A stretch of 64,000 bases of DNA from JAKALD01 sp963817785 (GTDB lineage: Bacteria > Pseudomonadota > Gammaproteobacteria > Burkholderiales > SG8-39). The position numbers and the translations under genes were made by a program. The stretch spans positions 1-64,000 of the forward strand of contig CAWFPL010000004.1 of NCBI GenBank assembly GCA_963817785.1, in the 5' to 3' direction. Below, piece after piece: positions 37,543-45,639 of the stretch (the first letter of the stretch is position 1; every line of letters starts with the position of its first letter). Under the pieces are notes generated by a model. That model did no database searches, was not told where the DNA came from, and saw only the letters and a list, made by a program, of their open reading frames with translations.

Positions 37543-38073
37543 ATGCGGCGTCGAGTGATCCTGAGTGCAGCCCGGATAACGATCACAGAGTGGCTGCCGG
37601 GCGACTTGGACGACCTCGTCGCTCTGCACTCAGACCCGCTCACCATGCGATTCATCGGTTATGGGCGGCCAGACACGCTCGCTGAGGCACGGTCGCGACT
37701 CGATGGATACCTTGGTGAACAGCGGACCAGGGGCTGGACCAAGTGGCGAGTGGAGAACCGCGACGGCGTCCTGATCGGCCGCGCAGGCTTCGGTGAGGTC
37801 GATTCCTGTCGTGAGCTGGCATATGCCCTGAGTCGAGACCTGTGGGGCCGGGGCCTCGCGACCGAGATCGCCAGCGCCTTGGTCAACTGGCACCTCGAAC
37901 ATCCTGCGCGTGAACTGTCGTCGAGCGGGCTGTGTGCGCATGTCGAGGTGGGGAATCAGGCGAGCGTGCGCGTGCTCGAAAAGGTTCGATTCGAGTACGT
38001 GGACTCGCGTGTGTACGCAGGTGCCGACTGCGACTTCTTTCGGCTTCCGACTGGGACAGTGCTACTCCCGTAG
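37543..38073 (+). CDS. GNAT acetyltransferase, RimJ/RimL type
   Basis: Intact, ~176 residues. The ATG at 37543 is preferred: GGAG lies 9 bases upstream. N-terminal ITITEWLPGDLDDLVALHSD PL, central AYALSRDLWGRGLATEIASA (acetyl-CoA loop) and C-terminal VEVGNQASVRVLEKVRFEYV are RimJ/RimL-type GNAT blocks. Acetylates a protein N-terminus, a drug or a small molecule; no clue which. Follows the dprE1 remnant on the same strand. Confidence 0.75.
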   Translation: MRRRVILSAARITITEWLPGDLDDLVALHSDPLTMRFIGYGRPDTLAEARSRLDGYLGEQRTRGWTKWRVENRDGVLIGRAGFGEVDSCRELAYALSRDLWGRGLATEIASALVNWHLEHPARELSSSGLCAHVEVGNQASVRVLEKVRFEYVDSRVYAGADCDFFRLPTGTVLLP

Positions 38074-38197
38074 GTTGATCCGCCCGAGTCCGGCGTTCGG
38101 CCGCGTCCTCAACGCTCGGGAAACGCTGCGTGTGGACCGACGGATCAGAAACCCGTGACCACGCTTCGTGAGTCGCACTGACGTCAGAACCTATTGG

Positions 38198-38221
38198 TGA
38201 CCTGCGGTGATGGCATGTCCC
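38198..38221 (+). repeat. 24-bp box copy 2
   Basis: TGACCTGCGGT followed by GATGGCATGTCCC. Ends 56 bp before the -35 of promoter C. Confidence 0.7.
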
Positions 38222-38277
38222 GGTGTGGGCGTCGATCGGGAGGTGGTCGCAATTTCTGAATTCGTGCGCGGTTCGAG

Positions 38278-38306
38278 TTGGTACGTTACAAAAGTCATTG
38301 TATTGT
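38278..38306 (+). promoter_or_regulatory. Repeated plasmid promoter/operator, copy C
   Basis: TTGGTA (38278-38283), 17-bp spacer, TATTGT (38301-38306). Inverted repeat TACAA (38287-38291) / TTGTA (38298-38302), 6 bp apart. The gene at 38335 follows. Confidence 0.7.
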
Positions 38307-38334
38307 TTGGGTACACCGACGAAAGGGGAAAGAC

Positions 38335-38484
38335 ATGGCAGGCAAGAGCATCGAGGATCTGCGCGCGAACTACTCCGACGCGATCGCCAGCGGAAACCAC
38401 GAGCAGTTCGTGTCCGCGAAGGTGGCGCTGGTCGAGGCCACCACCGGCCGCACCCTCACCGCCGACGAGATCGCCTACATCTAG
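38335..38484 (+). CDS. Small hypothetical protein, 49 aa
   Basis: GAAAGGGGAAA precedes the ATG. MAGKSIEDLRANYSDAIASG continues with NHEQFVSAKVALVEATTGRT; helical, acidic. It has its own promoter (C) and its own strong terminator, so it is a monocistronic unit expressed deliberately. Family not recognised. Confidence 0.65.
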   Translation: MAGKSIEDLRANYSDAIASGNHEQFVSAKVALVEATTGRTLTADEIAYI

Positions 38485-38495
38485 ACCAGGCGAGC

Positions 38496-38530
38496 GGGGC
38501 CCCACCGGACACGGTGGGGCCCTTTCTTTT
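38496..38530 (+). terminator. Rho-independent terminator
   Basis: GGGGCCCCACCG pairs with CGGTGGGGCCC around the GACA tetraloop, followed by TTTCTTTT. The clearest intrinsic terminator in the window; ends the 49-aa gene. Confidence 0.85.
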
Positions 38531-38663
38531 CCCTTCCCTGTCCTGTCGCCCAACCGCGTTCGCCTCGGACCACCCGGAGGACTCGGCCTGCCTTGGCACG
38601 TGCGCTGGCCCGGCCGATCCCTCTTCGCCGTGCAGCTTCCCGCATCATCCCGAAATGGCCCCT

Positions 38664-38687
38664 CGACCTGCACAGATGACACGTCCC
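38664..38687 (+). repeat. 24-bp box copy 3
   Basis: CGACCTGCACA followed by GATGACACGTCCC. No promoter of the A-E family follows; a small gene starts 56 bp later at 38743. Confidence 0.7.
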
Positions 38688-38742
38688 ATGCAGCCGCCCC
38701 GTCGGGTCGGCCCGCCCGCCGCCGACCCTTCAGGAGGAAACC

Positions 38743-38916
38743 ATGGCCGCAGTGACCGGACTGCTCGCCGACCGTCTCGGCGAGATCCTGACCAGCACAG
38801 TGCAGTGCCCGTGCGGCGCGAGCGTCATCGCCCGCAGCCGCGTCGTACTCGATACCCGCAACCCCGCCCTCAATACCTGCGTCGATCTCGATTTCGGGCC
38901 ACACGCGCCTTTCTGA
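38743..38916 (+). CDS. Small CxCG protein, 57 aa
   Basis: CAGGAGGAAACC is an excellent ribosome site. LLADRLGEILTSTVQCPCGA then SVIARSRVVLDTRNPALNTC; CPCG plus a later Cys suggests metal binding. The stop at 38916 may be caused by an indel: the neighbouring frame continues RAFLIEHRPHRAEFTDR to 38957, which reads more naturally. Function unknown. Confidence 0.5.
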   Translation: MAAVTGLLADRLGEILTSTVQCPCGASVIARSRVVLDTRNPALNTCVDLDFGPHAPF

Positions 38917-39005
38917 TCGAGCACCGCCCCCATCGCGCCGAGTTCACGGATCGGTGACGGCACCGCGTGCTCGGCTTCCCGTCGGGGTGGTGCTGTTGCG
39001 AGGCC

Positions 39006-39029
39006 TGACCTGGGGCGATGACACGTCCC
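39006..39029 (+). repeat. 24-bp box copy 4
   Basis: TGACCTGGGGC followed by GATGACACGTCCC. Ends 67 bp before the -35 of promoter D. Confidence 0.7.
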
Positions 39030-39096
39030 AGTGGCCCGTCCGGCTGCTGGAGTGGCGCAGCAGGGGGTGCTGGGCGGTGCGATGGTCATCCCCGGG

Positions 39097-39126
39097 TTGC
39101 GACATTACAAAATGGTATTGTATTGT
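39097..39126 (+). promoter_or_regulatory. Repeated plasmid promoter/operator, copy D
   Basis: TTGCGA (39097-39102), 18-bp spacer, TATTGT (39121-39126). Inverted repeat TACAA (39106-39110) / TTGTA (39118-39122), 7 bp apart. A leader of ~155 bases separates it from the gene at 39288; an in-frame ATG at 39138 could extend that gene. Confidence 0.7.
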
Positions 39127-39287
39127 GAAGGTGAGCGATGACCGGAAAGATCTATGCGACAGGCGTATCCGTCCGTCATTCGCGCCGTGCATCACCTGCG
39201 TCCGAAACGGCAACGTTCCCGACCTCAGACAATGCAAAGACTGCTTGTTATGTCAGTCGCCGAGTCGGCGGGAAGAGGAGCACGACC

Positions 39288-39732
39288 ATGACGAACACGC
39301 TCGCAACGGTCCGGATCGACCTCGACACCACCACCACCACGCCGCGCACCGCCCCGCCGCTGCGCCCGCCCACCGACTACCGCACCCTGCTGCGCCTGCG
39401 CCGCGACCTCCCCGCCGCCGCGCTCACCAGCGCATTGACGCCGATCTTCGACGACACCGACCTGCACACCCTCGCCGCACGCGGGATGTACCTCGCCCGC
39501 CGCGCGCACGCCGACACCGCAGCGGCGGTCGAACTGGCCGCCGTCGCCGCAGTCCTGGCCGACGCCCTCGCCGCACCCACCGCAACCCCCGTCACCACCG
39601 CGACTCGATGCACTGCGCACCGACCCGCGCCACGCACACCGCGAGGCCCGTGAGCTGCTGATGCTCGCCTACCGCGACCTGCTCACCGACCTCGCCGTCG
39701 TGGGCGCCCCGCCGCTGCGCGCGCAGCACTGA
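39288..39732 (+). CDS. Hypothetical plasmid protein (frameshifted)
   Basis: Start ATG 39288 chosen for its AGAGGAG site; an ATG at 39138 is in frame but weaker. Reads DYRTLLRLRRDLPAAALTSA, LHTLAARGMYLARRAHADTA; after an indel near 39600 it ends REARELLMLAYRDLLTDLAV. Its DLHTLAARG and ELLMLAYRDLLTD segments recur in the gene at 40806 (DIATVAARG, ELLMLAYRLLLTD), so the two appear to be divergent paralogues. Function unknown. Confidence 0.5.
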
Positions 39733-39766
39733 CCACCACCACAACCCCGAGAGATAGGACACCGCG

Positions 39767-40097
39767 ATGACCACCACCGAGAACACCACCGACGAGCAGT
39801 ACATGTCCGGCGGCGAGCGCGCGGCCGCGCGCGGCGCGCACTACATCGAAGAGTCGGTGAGCGTGTACCTCATGCGCGACCTCGCCGGGACCGACACGTG
39901 GGTCATCGACCCCACCAACTTCGGCGTCCGCGCTCGAGACGAACTACGACATGCCCGTCAACACCGAATGCCGGTGCGGCACACCCGACGAGTGCGACGA
40001 GATCCGCCACCGGATGCACTTCGTGTCCACGCCCGACGGCGAGGAGCTGATGCACATGCTCGCCGACGCGCTCGGCTACACGGTCACCAAGCCCTGA
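39767..40097 (+). CDS. Hypothetical protein with cysteine cluster (frameshifted)
   Basis: N-terminal GGERAAARGAHYIEESVSVY; an indel near 39930 leads to NYDMPVNTECRCGTPDECDE and MHMLADALGYTVTKP. CRCG...C is a possible zinc site. About 109 residues; stop at 40097, followed at once by a large palindrome. Confidence 0.5.
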
Positions 40098-40102
40098 CCA
40101 GC

Positions 40103-40138
40103 CGACGGTCGGGCCGCGTCGACGCGGCCCGACCGTCG
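40103..40138. terminator. Perfect 36-bp palindrome
   Basis: CGACGGTCGGGCCGCGTC is followed directly by its exact reverse complement, with no central spacer. It lies 5 bp after a stop and before the next gene. No T-tract; it may be a terminator or a binding/recombination site. Confidence 0.6.
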
Positions 40139-40173
40139 CCTGTTGCTGTACCCGACAAAAAAAGGACCAGAGC

Positions 40174-40809
40174 ATGACTTCTTCCCACCCGTTCGCCGCT
40201 GTCCGCACGCTCGCCGATCTGGCCGCTGTACGCGACGCACACACCTCGAAACACCCTGATCCCTCCACGACCCTGGACCCGGCCGCCGCGCGCGCTGTGC
40301 GGGCCTGTGAGGCGCTTGTTGCTGTGGTGCCGTACGGCGAGCGCACCCATGCCGACACCGACGACCTCGGGTCCGTGTTGGCCGACCTCGCGGGCGACCT
40401 GCGGCACCTGGCCGACCAGCTCGGCCTCGACTGGCACGACATCGACCGCCGCGCCCAGAGCTACTACGGCGACGAAACCGGTCGTGACCATGACACCGAA
40501 CCCGCCGTGACACCCGAGGTGGAGATTGCGGCTGTCAGGGATCCTGACGGACCGACAAGCTTCGAGTTATTTGTCGATGGCACGCCCGTGGTCGCCACCG
40601 AGTACGTCATCGACGCCGGTGCGGGCTGGGGGTGGACGGAATGGAAGGAAACCCGCGATCACAACCTGGCTGCGGCGTCGCCCGCCGTACGGGCGGTGTT
40701 GCTCGCGCATTACGTCGACCCGCCCGGGGGTAAGTACGTCGAGGGTCGCGACGACGCCCCGTGGATCGACCCCGAACCGGCCCTCGACGCGGCTGGAACC
40801 GAGCGGTGA
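40174..40809 (+). CDS. Hypothetical protein, 211 aa
   Basis: Intact; AAAAAAAGGACC before the ATG. N-terminal ~100 residues are helical (ARAVRACEALVAVVPYGERT, LADLAGDLRHLADQLGLDWH), and the C-terminal half is beta-rich (EIAAVRDPDGPTSFELFVDG, GWGWTEWKETRDHNLAAASP). Not recognised. Its stop overlaps the next start (GTGA). Confidence 0.6.
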   Translation: MTSSHPFAAVRTLADLAAVRDAHTSKHPDPSTTLDPAAARAVRACEALVAVVPYGERTHADTDDLGSVLADLAGDLRHLADQLGLDWHDIDRRAQSYYGDETGRDHDTEPAVTPEVEIAAVRDPDGPTSFELFVDGTPVVATEYVIDAGAGWGWTEWKETRDHNLAAASPAVRAVLLAHYVDPPGGKYVEGRDDAPWIDPEPALDAAGTER

Positions 40810-41272
40810 CCGCCACTGCAACGGCCCGGCGCACCGGTTCGTCGGTGCGCCGGGCATTCGCCCCGGCCGCGCAGCGTTACCGTGCGCTGTTGCGGCGGGG
40901 CGACACTCTCGCCGAGGTGCCCGACTACCTGCGCCTGTTCGGCTGGGTGGACATCGCCACGGTCGCTGCGCGCGGGGTACGGCTGGCCGTTCAGGACGCC
41001 CGAGGAACCACCGCGCAGACCGTCACGCTGGAGCTGCGCGGGGAGTAGACGGCGAGATCGTCGGGTACCGGGTCGGCGTCGAACTGTTCGCGGCCGCGAC
41101 GATCCTCGGCGAGTATCTGCGCCTGCCCGCCACCGACGGCCTCGTCGCCGACCTGGCGGCTGCCCTCGCCCGTGATTCCCGGTACGAGCTGCGCACCCAG
41201 GTCGAGCTGCTGATGCTCGCCTACCGGCTGCTGCTCACCGACCCTGGATCAGACCTCGAAAATGTCCTCTGA
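40806..41272 (+). CDS. Hypothetical plasmid protein, paralogue of 39288 gene (frameshifted)
   Basis: GTG in a GTGA overlap with the previous gene. Reads YRALLRRGDTLAEVPDYLRL, DIATVAARGVRLAVQDARGT; a stop at 41048 is avoided by one indel, giving VGVELFAAATILGEYLRLPA and TQVELLMLAYRLLLTDPGSD. About 155 residues. The stop is the first three bases of box copy 5. Confidence 0.5.
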
Positions 41273-41293
41273 CCAGTGCAGATGACACGTCCC
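41270..41293 (+). repeat. 24-bp box copy 5
   Basis: TGACCAGTGCA followed by GATGACACGTCCC; its TGA is the stop codon of the preceding gene. It is followed by a GCGCCCTCGCGAGGGCGC hairpin. Confidence 0.7.
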
Positions 41294-41425
41294 GCGCCCT
41301 CGCGAGGGCGCGGCTGTGACCATCGAACGCGGCAGGGCCGGGTGAGTTGCTCTGTGTCGAAACCCGTCCCCTCGGTGCAGATCGGCTTGTTCACGCAGTC
41401 CCCAAAGATAGGCGAAAATGCACTC

Positions 41426-41449
41426 TGACCTGCGTAGATGGCACGTCCC
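41426..41449 (+). repeat. 24-bp box copy 6
   Basis: TGACCTGCGTA followed by GATGGCACGTCCC, the copy closest to consensus. Confidence 0.7.
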
Positions 41450-41503
41450 GGGTGGAGGTCGGCGCGGGCCTGGCGGCGGCTGCCCGCGTGCCGTGTTGTG
41501 CTG

Positions 41504-41527
41504 CGACCTGCGGAAACGGCACGTCCC
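41504..41527 (+). repeat. 24-bp box copy 7
   Basis: CGACCTGCGGA followed by AACGGCACGTCCC. Ends 60 bp before the -35 of promoter E. Confidence 0.7.
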
Positions 41528-41587
41528 ACGGTGGCCGTATGCAAGGCCTGAGCCGCGCTCGCTGGCGATTCGGCAACATCACGGGAG

Positions 41588-41616
41588 TTGCACAATACAA
41601 ATAGGCATTGTAAAGT
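41588..41616 (+). promoter_or_regulatory. Repeated plasmid promoter/operator, copy E
   Basis: TTGCAC (41588-41593), 17-bp spacer, TAAAGT (41611-41616). Inverted repeat TACAA (41596-41600) / TTGTA (41608-41612), 7 bp apart. A degenerate 22-base box (TGACCGGCAA then GGATGACGTCCC, 41638-41659) lies between it and the gene at 41690. Confidence 0.7.
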
Positions 41617-41689
41617 AGGCAGCGCCGGAAGGGGTACTGACCGGCAAGGATGACGTCCCACTGACAGCAGTGGAGAAGAGGGGTTCACG

Positions 41690-42094
41690 ATGGCGAACAC
41701 GGTGCTGGCAGTCCGGCTCGATGTAGACGGAACCGCGACAGTGATCGACCTGGAGAAGACGGAGACGGGTGTCGGCACGGCTCTGCGTGCGGCGTTGGAG
41801 TGCGAGCTGTTCGATGTGGTGCGGTTGGGGTCGGGTCTGGATATGTGGCTCGACGAGGAGGGGCTGTGCGTCGGTGAGCCGGTGGTCAACGAGGTAGCGA
41901 CGCGTATCGCGCGGTTCTACGGCTTCACGTGGCAGCCGTATGTGGGGCCGGTGGTGTTCGCGTCTGTCGATGACGAGGGCGAGACCCAGTCCCTGGAGAG
42001 TGAGCAGATCGCGGCGTTGTTGGCGACGGCGCATGTTGGGGGCCGTGCGGTGCTCGATGCGTCCCTCGGTGAGGGCGCGGAGGTGCGGGTGTGA
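41690..42094 (+). CDS. DUF3846 domain protein, 134 aa
   Basis: Intact. VLAVRLDVDGTATVIDLEKT, LGSGLDMWLDEEGLCVGEPV and FTWQPYVGPVVFASVDDEGE follow the DUF3846 pattern (small domain, D-EEG, NxxA, VGPVVF), common on actinobacterial plasmids and phages. Function unknown. Under promoter E. Confidence 0.75.
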   Translation: MANTVLAVRLDVDGTATVIDLEKTETGVGTALRAALECELFDVVRLGSGLDMWLDEEGLCVGEPVVNEVATRIARFYGFTWQPYVGPVVFASVDDEGETQSLESEQIAALLATAHVGGRAVLDASLGEGAEVRV

Positions 42095-42123
42095 CGAGCG
42101 CGTCGATGTTCTTTGGGGGTATA

Positions 42124-42719
42124 TCAGTGTGCTGTGGCGGGGCGGCGCACGGCCTGAATCCATAGCGGCGCTGCAAGGATCCCGAGGGCGCAACCGGCTA
42201 TTGGGAAGATCAGGTAGGGCGAGCCAAGGTCGAAATGCGTTGGTGCGTTTTCGATTGCGTAGGGATCGGTGGATGGAGCCATGGACAGCTCCAGCTGAAG
42301 GTGCGGTGGGAATTTTGCGCTGTAGATCGCGGAAGTGAATCCGATCAGGATTCCGGTGGCGGCGAGTCCTGCCGCTCCCAGTCGGATTAAGCGCGACCGC
42401 GACAGTGACGCCGGTGGGCGAGTGTGGCGACCAGTACGCCAGCCAGGACGCCGAGCAGGGTGCATATGAGTGGCAGCGTGATCGCGGTCGGTAACCAGGA
42501 TGGTCCGGAGATGTACTTTTCGTGGTCGACCTCGATCATGAAGCCCTGCTCCTGACCGGGAGGTATGAGCTCGGGGGCGATGGGAGCGTAGTCGGGTGAG
42601 CCGTAGGGCGCGATGTATCGCCATCCAATGGTTGCGAGCACTCCCAGCGCGAGACCGAAACAGCCGTATACGGCGATTACTCGGGTCATCGAAGGTCTCA
42701 TGGTTGCGTCGACGGTCAT
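42124..42719 (-). CDS. Hypothetical membrane protein (frameshifted)
   Basis: ATG at 42719. Four hydrophobic segments: VIAVYGCFGLALGVLATIGW, AITLPLICTLLGVLAGVLVA, then after an indel near 42400 LIRLGAAGLAATGILIGFTS and YLIFPIAGCALGILAAPLWI. About 198 residues. Not recognised. Confidence 0.55.
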
Positions 42720-42824
42720 GTCTCCATCTTCGGTCGAGCTCTGACGCACAACAACATGGAGTGTGTGACTTTGTTGTCGCTCGGCCCCTGAACGGCTGGA
42801 CCGGCGACGCGGATCATTCGCTGC

Positions 42825-43049
42825 TCAGTTATCGATGTCCAGGTCCGTGGTTACTGCAACCGAAGCAACCCACTTCCCTTCGGCCTCGACAATTGAATGC
42901 GAGATCGAGATCACTACCGCCCCCTCACTCACGCACACTTCATTTGCGAAGGTGGCTGCTTGGTTGGACAACTCGCGGTGTAGCTCAGTAAGGGTGCTGT
43001 ACGGACCAAGTTCGAGGGTGTAGACCTCATACGCGTGGTTCGTGCTCAT
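42825..43049 (-). CDS. Hypothetical protein, 74 aa
   Basis: ATG at 43049 (MSTNHAYEVYTLELGPYSTL), or the in-frame ATG at 43118; neither has a strong ribosome site. Contains VCVSEGAVVISISHSIVEAE and WVASVAVTTDLDIDN, a plausible small alpha/beta fold. Function unknown. Confidence 0.45.
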   Translation of the reverse strand: MSTNHAYEVYTLELGPYSTLTELHRELSNQAATFANEVCVSEGAVVISISHSIVEAEGKWVASVAVTTDLDIDN

Positions 43050-43156
43050 TGCCTGAATGATACGGCTTGTGCATACACGGACATGCCGTGAAGTGTCAGT
43101 GTCGATTGATTTCGCCATTACGCCTCTGCCGCCGCGCCGAACTATCTACTTACCCG

Positions 43157-43198
43157 GCCGGGTGGTAGATGTACTGGATTCTTCATCTACCACCCGGC
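43157..43198. repeat. Perfect 15-bp inverted repeat
   Basis: GCCGGGTGGTAGATG (43157-43171) pairs exactly with CATCTACCACCCGGC (43184-43198) around a 12-base loop. It lies between the small gene at 43049 and the IS21 element; terminator or element-related. Confidence 0.7.
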
Positions 43199-43333
43199 TG
43201 AGATCACTCATTGAGTGAGTGAGTATTTGGAGGCTTGAAGGCCACCGAATATTGCCTCCCGGAGCCACCGATATTGCCGACGGGGGCCAGTAACCGCCAC
43301 TCTCAGGGCCACCAGCCACCCGTCGACATCGTG

Positions 43334-44080
43334 TTACTGGTTCGCGGCGGCGTGTTCACGCATGTTGTGCGTGCCGGTGTCGATCCAGATGGTGTTGTGG
43401 ACAATGCGGTCCATGATCGCATCGGCATGGACTCCGGATCCGAGCCTCTGGTGCCAGTCCTTCTTCGCGTACTGCGTGCAGAACACCGTCGACCCCGTGT
43501 CGTAGCGACGCTCGAGCAACTCCAGCAGCATGCTGCGCATCCCGTCATCAGGATGATCCAGCAACCATTCGTCGATCACCAGCAGCGAGAACGCGGCGTA
43601 CTTGTTGAGGAACTTCGTCTGACCGTGAGGCTTCTCCTTGGCCAGGGCCCATGCTTCCTCGAGATCGGGCATCCGAATGTAGTGCGCCCGGATCCGGTGC
43701 TGACAGGCCTGTTTGGCCAACGCGCACCCCAAATACGATTTCCCGGACCCAGTGAATCCCTGGAACACCACATTCTGCTGACGCTCGATGAACGAACAGG
43801 TCGCCAGCTGAGCAATCACCGCCCGGTCCAAACCCCGCTCCTCGATCAAGTCCACCCGACGAAGATCAGCGCCGGGATACCGCAGTCCAGCCCGGCGGAT
43901 CAGTCCCTCGACTTTCGAATGGTTGAACGCCTGGTGTGCATCGTCGACCACGAGTTGCAGGCGATCCGCGAATCCCATCCCGAGCACATGAGCATCGTCT
44001 TGGGCCTCGATCGCGTCGAGAAGCGGCTGAGCACCCATCTCGCGGAGCTTGCGTTTGGTTTCGATATCGATTCCGCTCAC
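43334..44080 (-). CDS. istB: IS21 helper ATPase IstB
   Basis: 248 residues, intact. AAA+ ATPase that directs the IstA transposase: Walker A GFTGSGKSYLGCALAKQACQ at ~residue 110, Walker B LLVIDEWLLD, and a sensor segment VFCTQYAKKDWHQRLG. Starts in a 4-bp ATGA overlap with istA. Confidence 0.93.
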   Translation of the reverse strand: MSGIDIETKRKLREMGAQPLLDAIEAQDDAHVLGMGFADRLQLVVDDAHQAFNHSKVEGLIRRAGLRYPGADLRRVDLIEERGLDRAVIAQLATCSFIERQQNVVFQGFTGSGKSYLGCALAKQACQHRIRAHYIRMPDLEEAWALAKEKPHGQTKFLNKYAAFSLLVIDEWLLDHPDDGMRSMLLELLERRYDTGSTVFCTQYAKKDWHQRLGSGVHADAIMDRIVHNTIWIDTGTHNMREHAAANQ

Positions 44081-45639
44081 TGAGCACCCCCGCCGTAGTA
44101 GTCGGCGCCACGAACGTAACCACCGAGCTCGTCGGGCTCCTCACGTGGTGGTCGTAACCCGGCAGTCTTGTCCTGGCCGGTGACCAGAATCGGTTGCAGA
44201 TGCGCATAGCGTGGTGAACGCACCCGCCCGGTCAAAGCCAGAGCACATGCAGCCTCGACCCGCTCAGCGGAAAAGCGCCGCGACAACCGCAACACCGCCA
44301 GCGCAGCGTCGAGTCCCTGCTCGTCGACGGGCACGGACTCGAAGATCCGATTGACCACGATCTCGGCTGCGGGGCCGATCCGATGCGCCCACGCCCGGGC
44401 CCGGGCGGCGTCCCACTGCCGATACTTCGCGCCGGCCGGTAGATCAGCGTCGCGGGTGCGGTACTGACCCGCCGCACCCTCAGGCAGGAGCAGGTGACTG
44501 GACAGTCTCTCGGTGCCACGGTAGATCTCCAGCATCCGGGCGGTGACCCGCAGATCGACCTTGGTCCCGATGTGCGCCAAGGGCACCGAGTAGTAGTTGC
44601 GTTCGAAGACCACGTGCGCGTTGCGGCCGACCCGGCGACCGTAGAACCACCGGCTGATCTCGTATGTCACCGCCGGCAACGCGGTCAGCAGCGGCTGCTC
44701 CTCGGCGGTGAACACGCTGTGGCGGGATCCGGGGCGTTTCTGGAACGGCTCTCGGTTGTAGGCATGAATCCGCCCCGCGATCGCCGATTCGAGTTCGGGC
44801 AGTGTCGAGAACAGATGCTCGCGCAACCCCGCAATGACCCACGTAGCAACGTGGGAGACGGTGTTCTCCACGCTCGCTTTGTCTTTCGGACGCCGAATGC
44901 GACCCGGCAGTACCGCCGCCGAGTAGTGCGCGGCCAGGTCCCGGTAGGCGTCATTGAGGACGATTTCACCCTCACGCGGATGCTTGATCACTCCGGTCTT
45001 GAGGTTGTCCGGCACTATCCTCGGCACCGAGCCGCCGAAGAACTCGAACATCGCCACATGCGCACGAAGCCACGTGTCCTGCCGCATGTCCAGGGCGGGC
45101 CAGACGAATGCATACCTGCTGAACGGCAGGCACGCCACGAACAAGTACACCGTCCGGACTTGTCCGGATGCCGGGTCGCTGAGCTCCATCGTCGGGCCGG
45201 ACCAGTCGACCTCCACGGTCTGCGCGGCCTTGTGTCCGACCCGCGAGGCTGCGCCGGTGACCAGGACATGCCGTTGGTAGGTCTTGCAGAACCGGTCGTA
45301 GCCCATCGCCGGATCCCCTGAAACCGTGCACGCATCGGTGTACTCGCCGTGCAGCAGCTTCAACGTCACGCCGACCCGGGCCATTTCCCGATGGACTTGT
45401 TCCCAGTCAGGTTGGGCGAACACGCTCTCGTGCTCGCCGCGGCCCGGGAAGAGGCGGGCGTACACGTCACTGTCGTCGAGGTCGGTGACATCGTCCCAGG
45501 TCGTTCCCGTCGCATCGGCGGCGTCGAGGACCTCGGCGATACTTTTGCGGGACATGCCGTGGGATGCTGCGATCGCTCTGCCGGACAGGCCCTCCGCGCG
45601 AAGCTGCAGTACGAGCTTTGCTTTGATCTTCCGTACCAT
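44077..45639 (-). CDS. istA: IS21 transposase IstA
   Basis: 520 residues, intact. N-terminal HTH (LRAEGLSGRAIAASHGMSRK), DDE integrase core with VEVDWSGPTMELSDP (first Asp), RIVPDNLKTGVIKHPREGEI (second Asp region) and RPKDKASVENTVSHVATWVI (Glu), then a C-terminal beta domain (VVFERNYYSVPLAHIGTKVD). Cuts and joins the element's ends with IstB. Confidence 0.93.
   Translation of the reverse strand: MVRKIKAKLVLQLRAEGLSGRAIAASHGMSRKSIAEVLDAADATGTTWDDVTDLDDSDVYARLFPGRGEHESVFAQPDWEQVHREMARVGVTLKLLHGEYTDACTVSGDPAMGYDRFCKTYQRHVLVTGAASRVGHKAAQTVEVDWSGPTMELSDPASGQVRTVYLFVACLPFSRYAFVWPALDMRQDTWLRAHVAMFEFFGGSVPRIVPDNLKTGVIKHPREGEIVLNDAYRDLAAHYSAAVLPGRIRRPKDKASVENTVSHVATWVIAGLREHLFSTLPELESAIAGRIHAYNREPFQKRPGSRHSVFTAEEQPLLTALPAVTYEISRWFYGRRVGRNAHVVFERNYYSVPLAHIGTKVDLRVTARMLEIYRGTERLSSHLLLPEGAAGQYRTRDADLPAGAKYRQWDAARARAWAHRIGPAAEIVVNRIFESVPVDEQGLDAALAVLRLSRRFSAERVEAACALALTGRVRSPRYAHLQPILVTGQDKTAGLRPPREEPDELGGYVRGADYYGGGAQ

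Noticed and set aside
37543..38073. Aminoglycoside acetyltransferase
   Set aside because: The GNAT fold is clear but the sequence matches RimJ/RimL-type enzymes in general, with nothing diagnostic of an aminoglycoside substrate.
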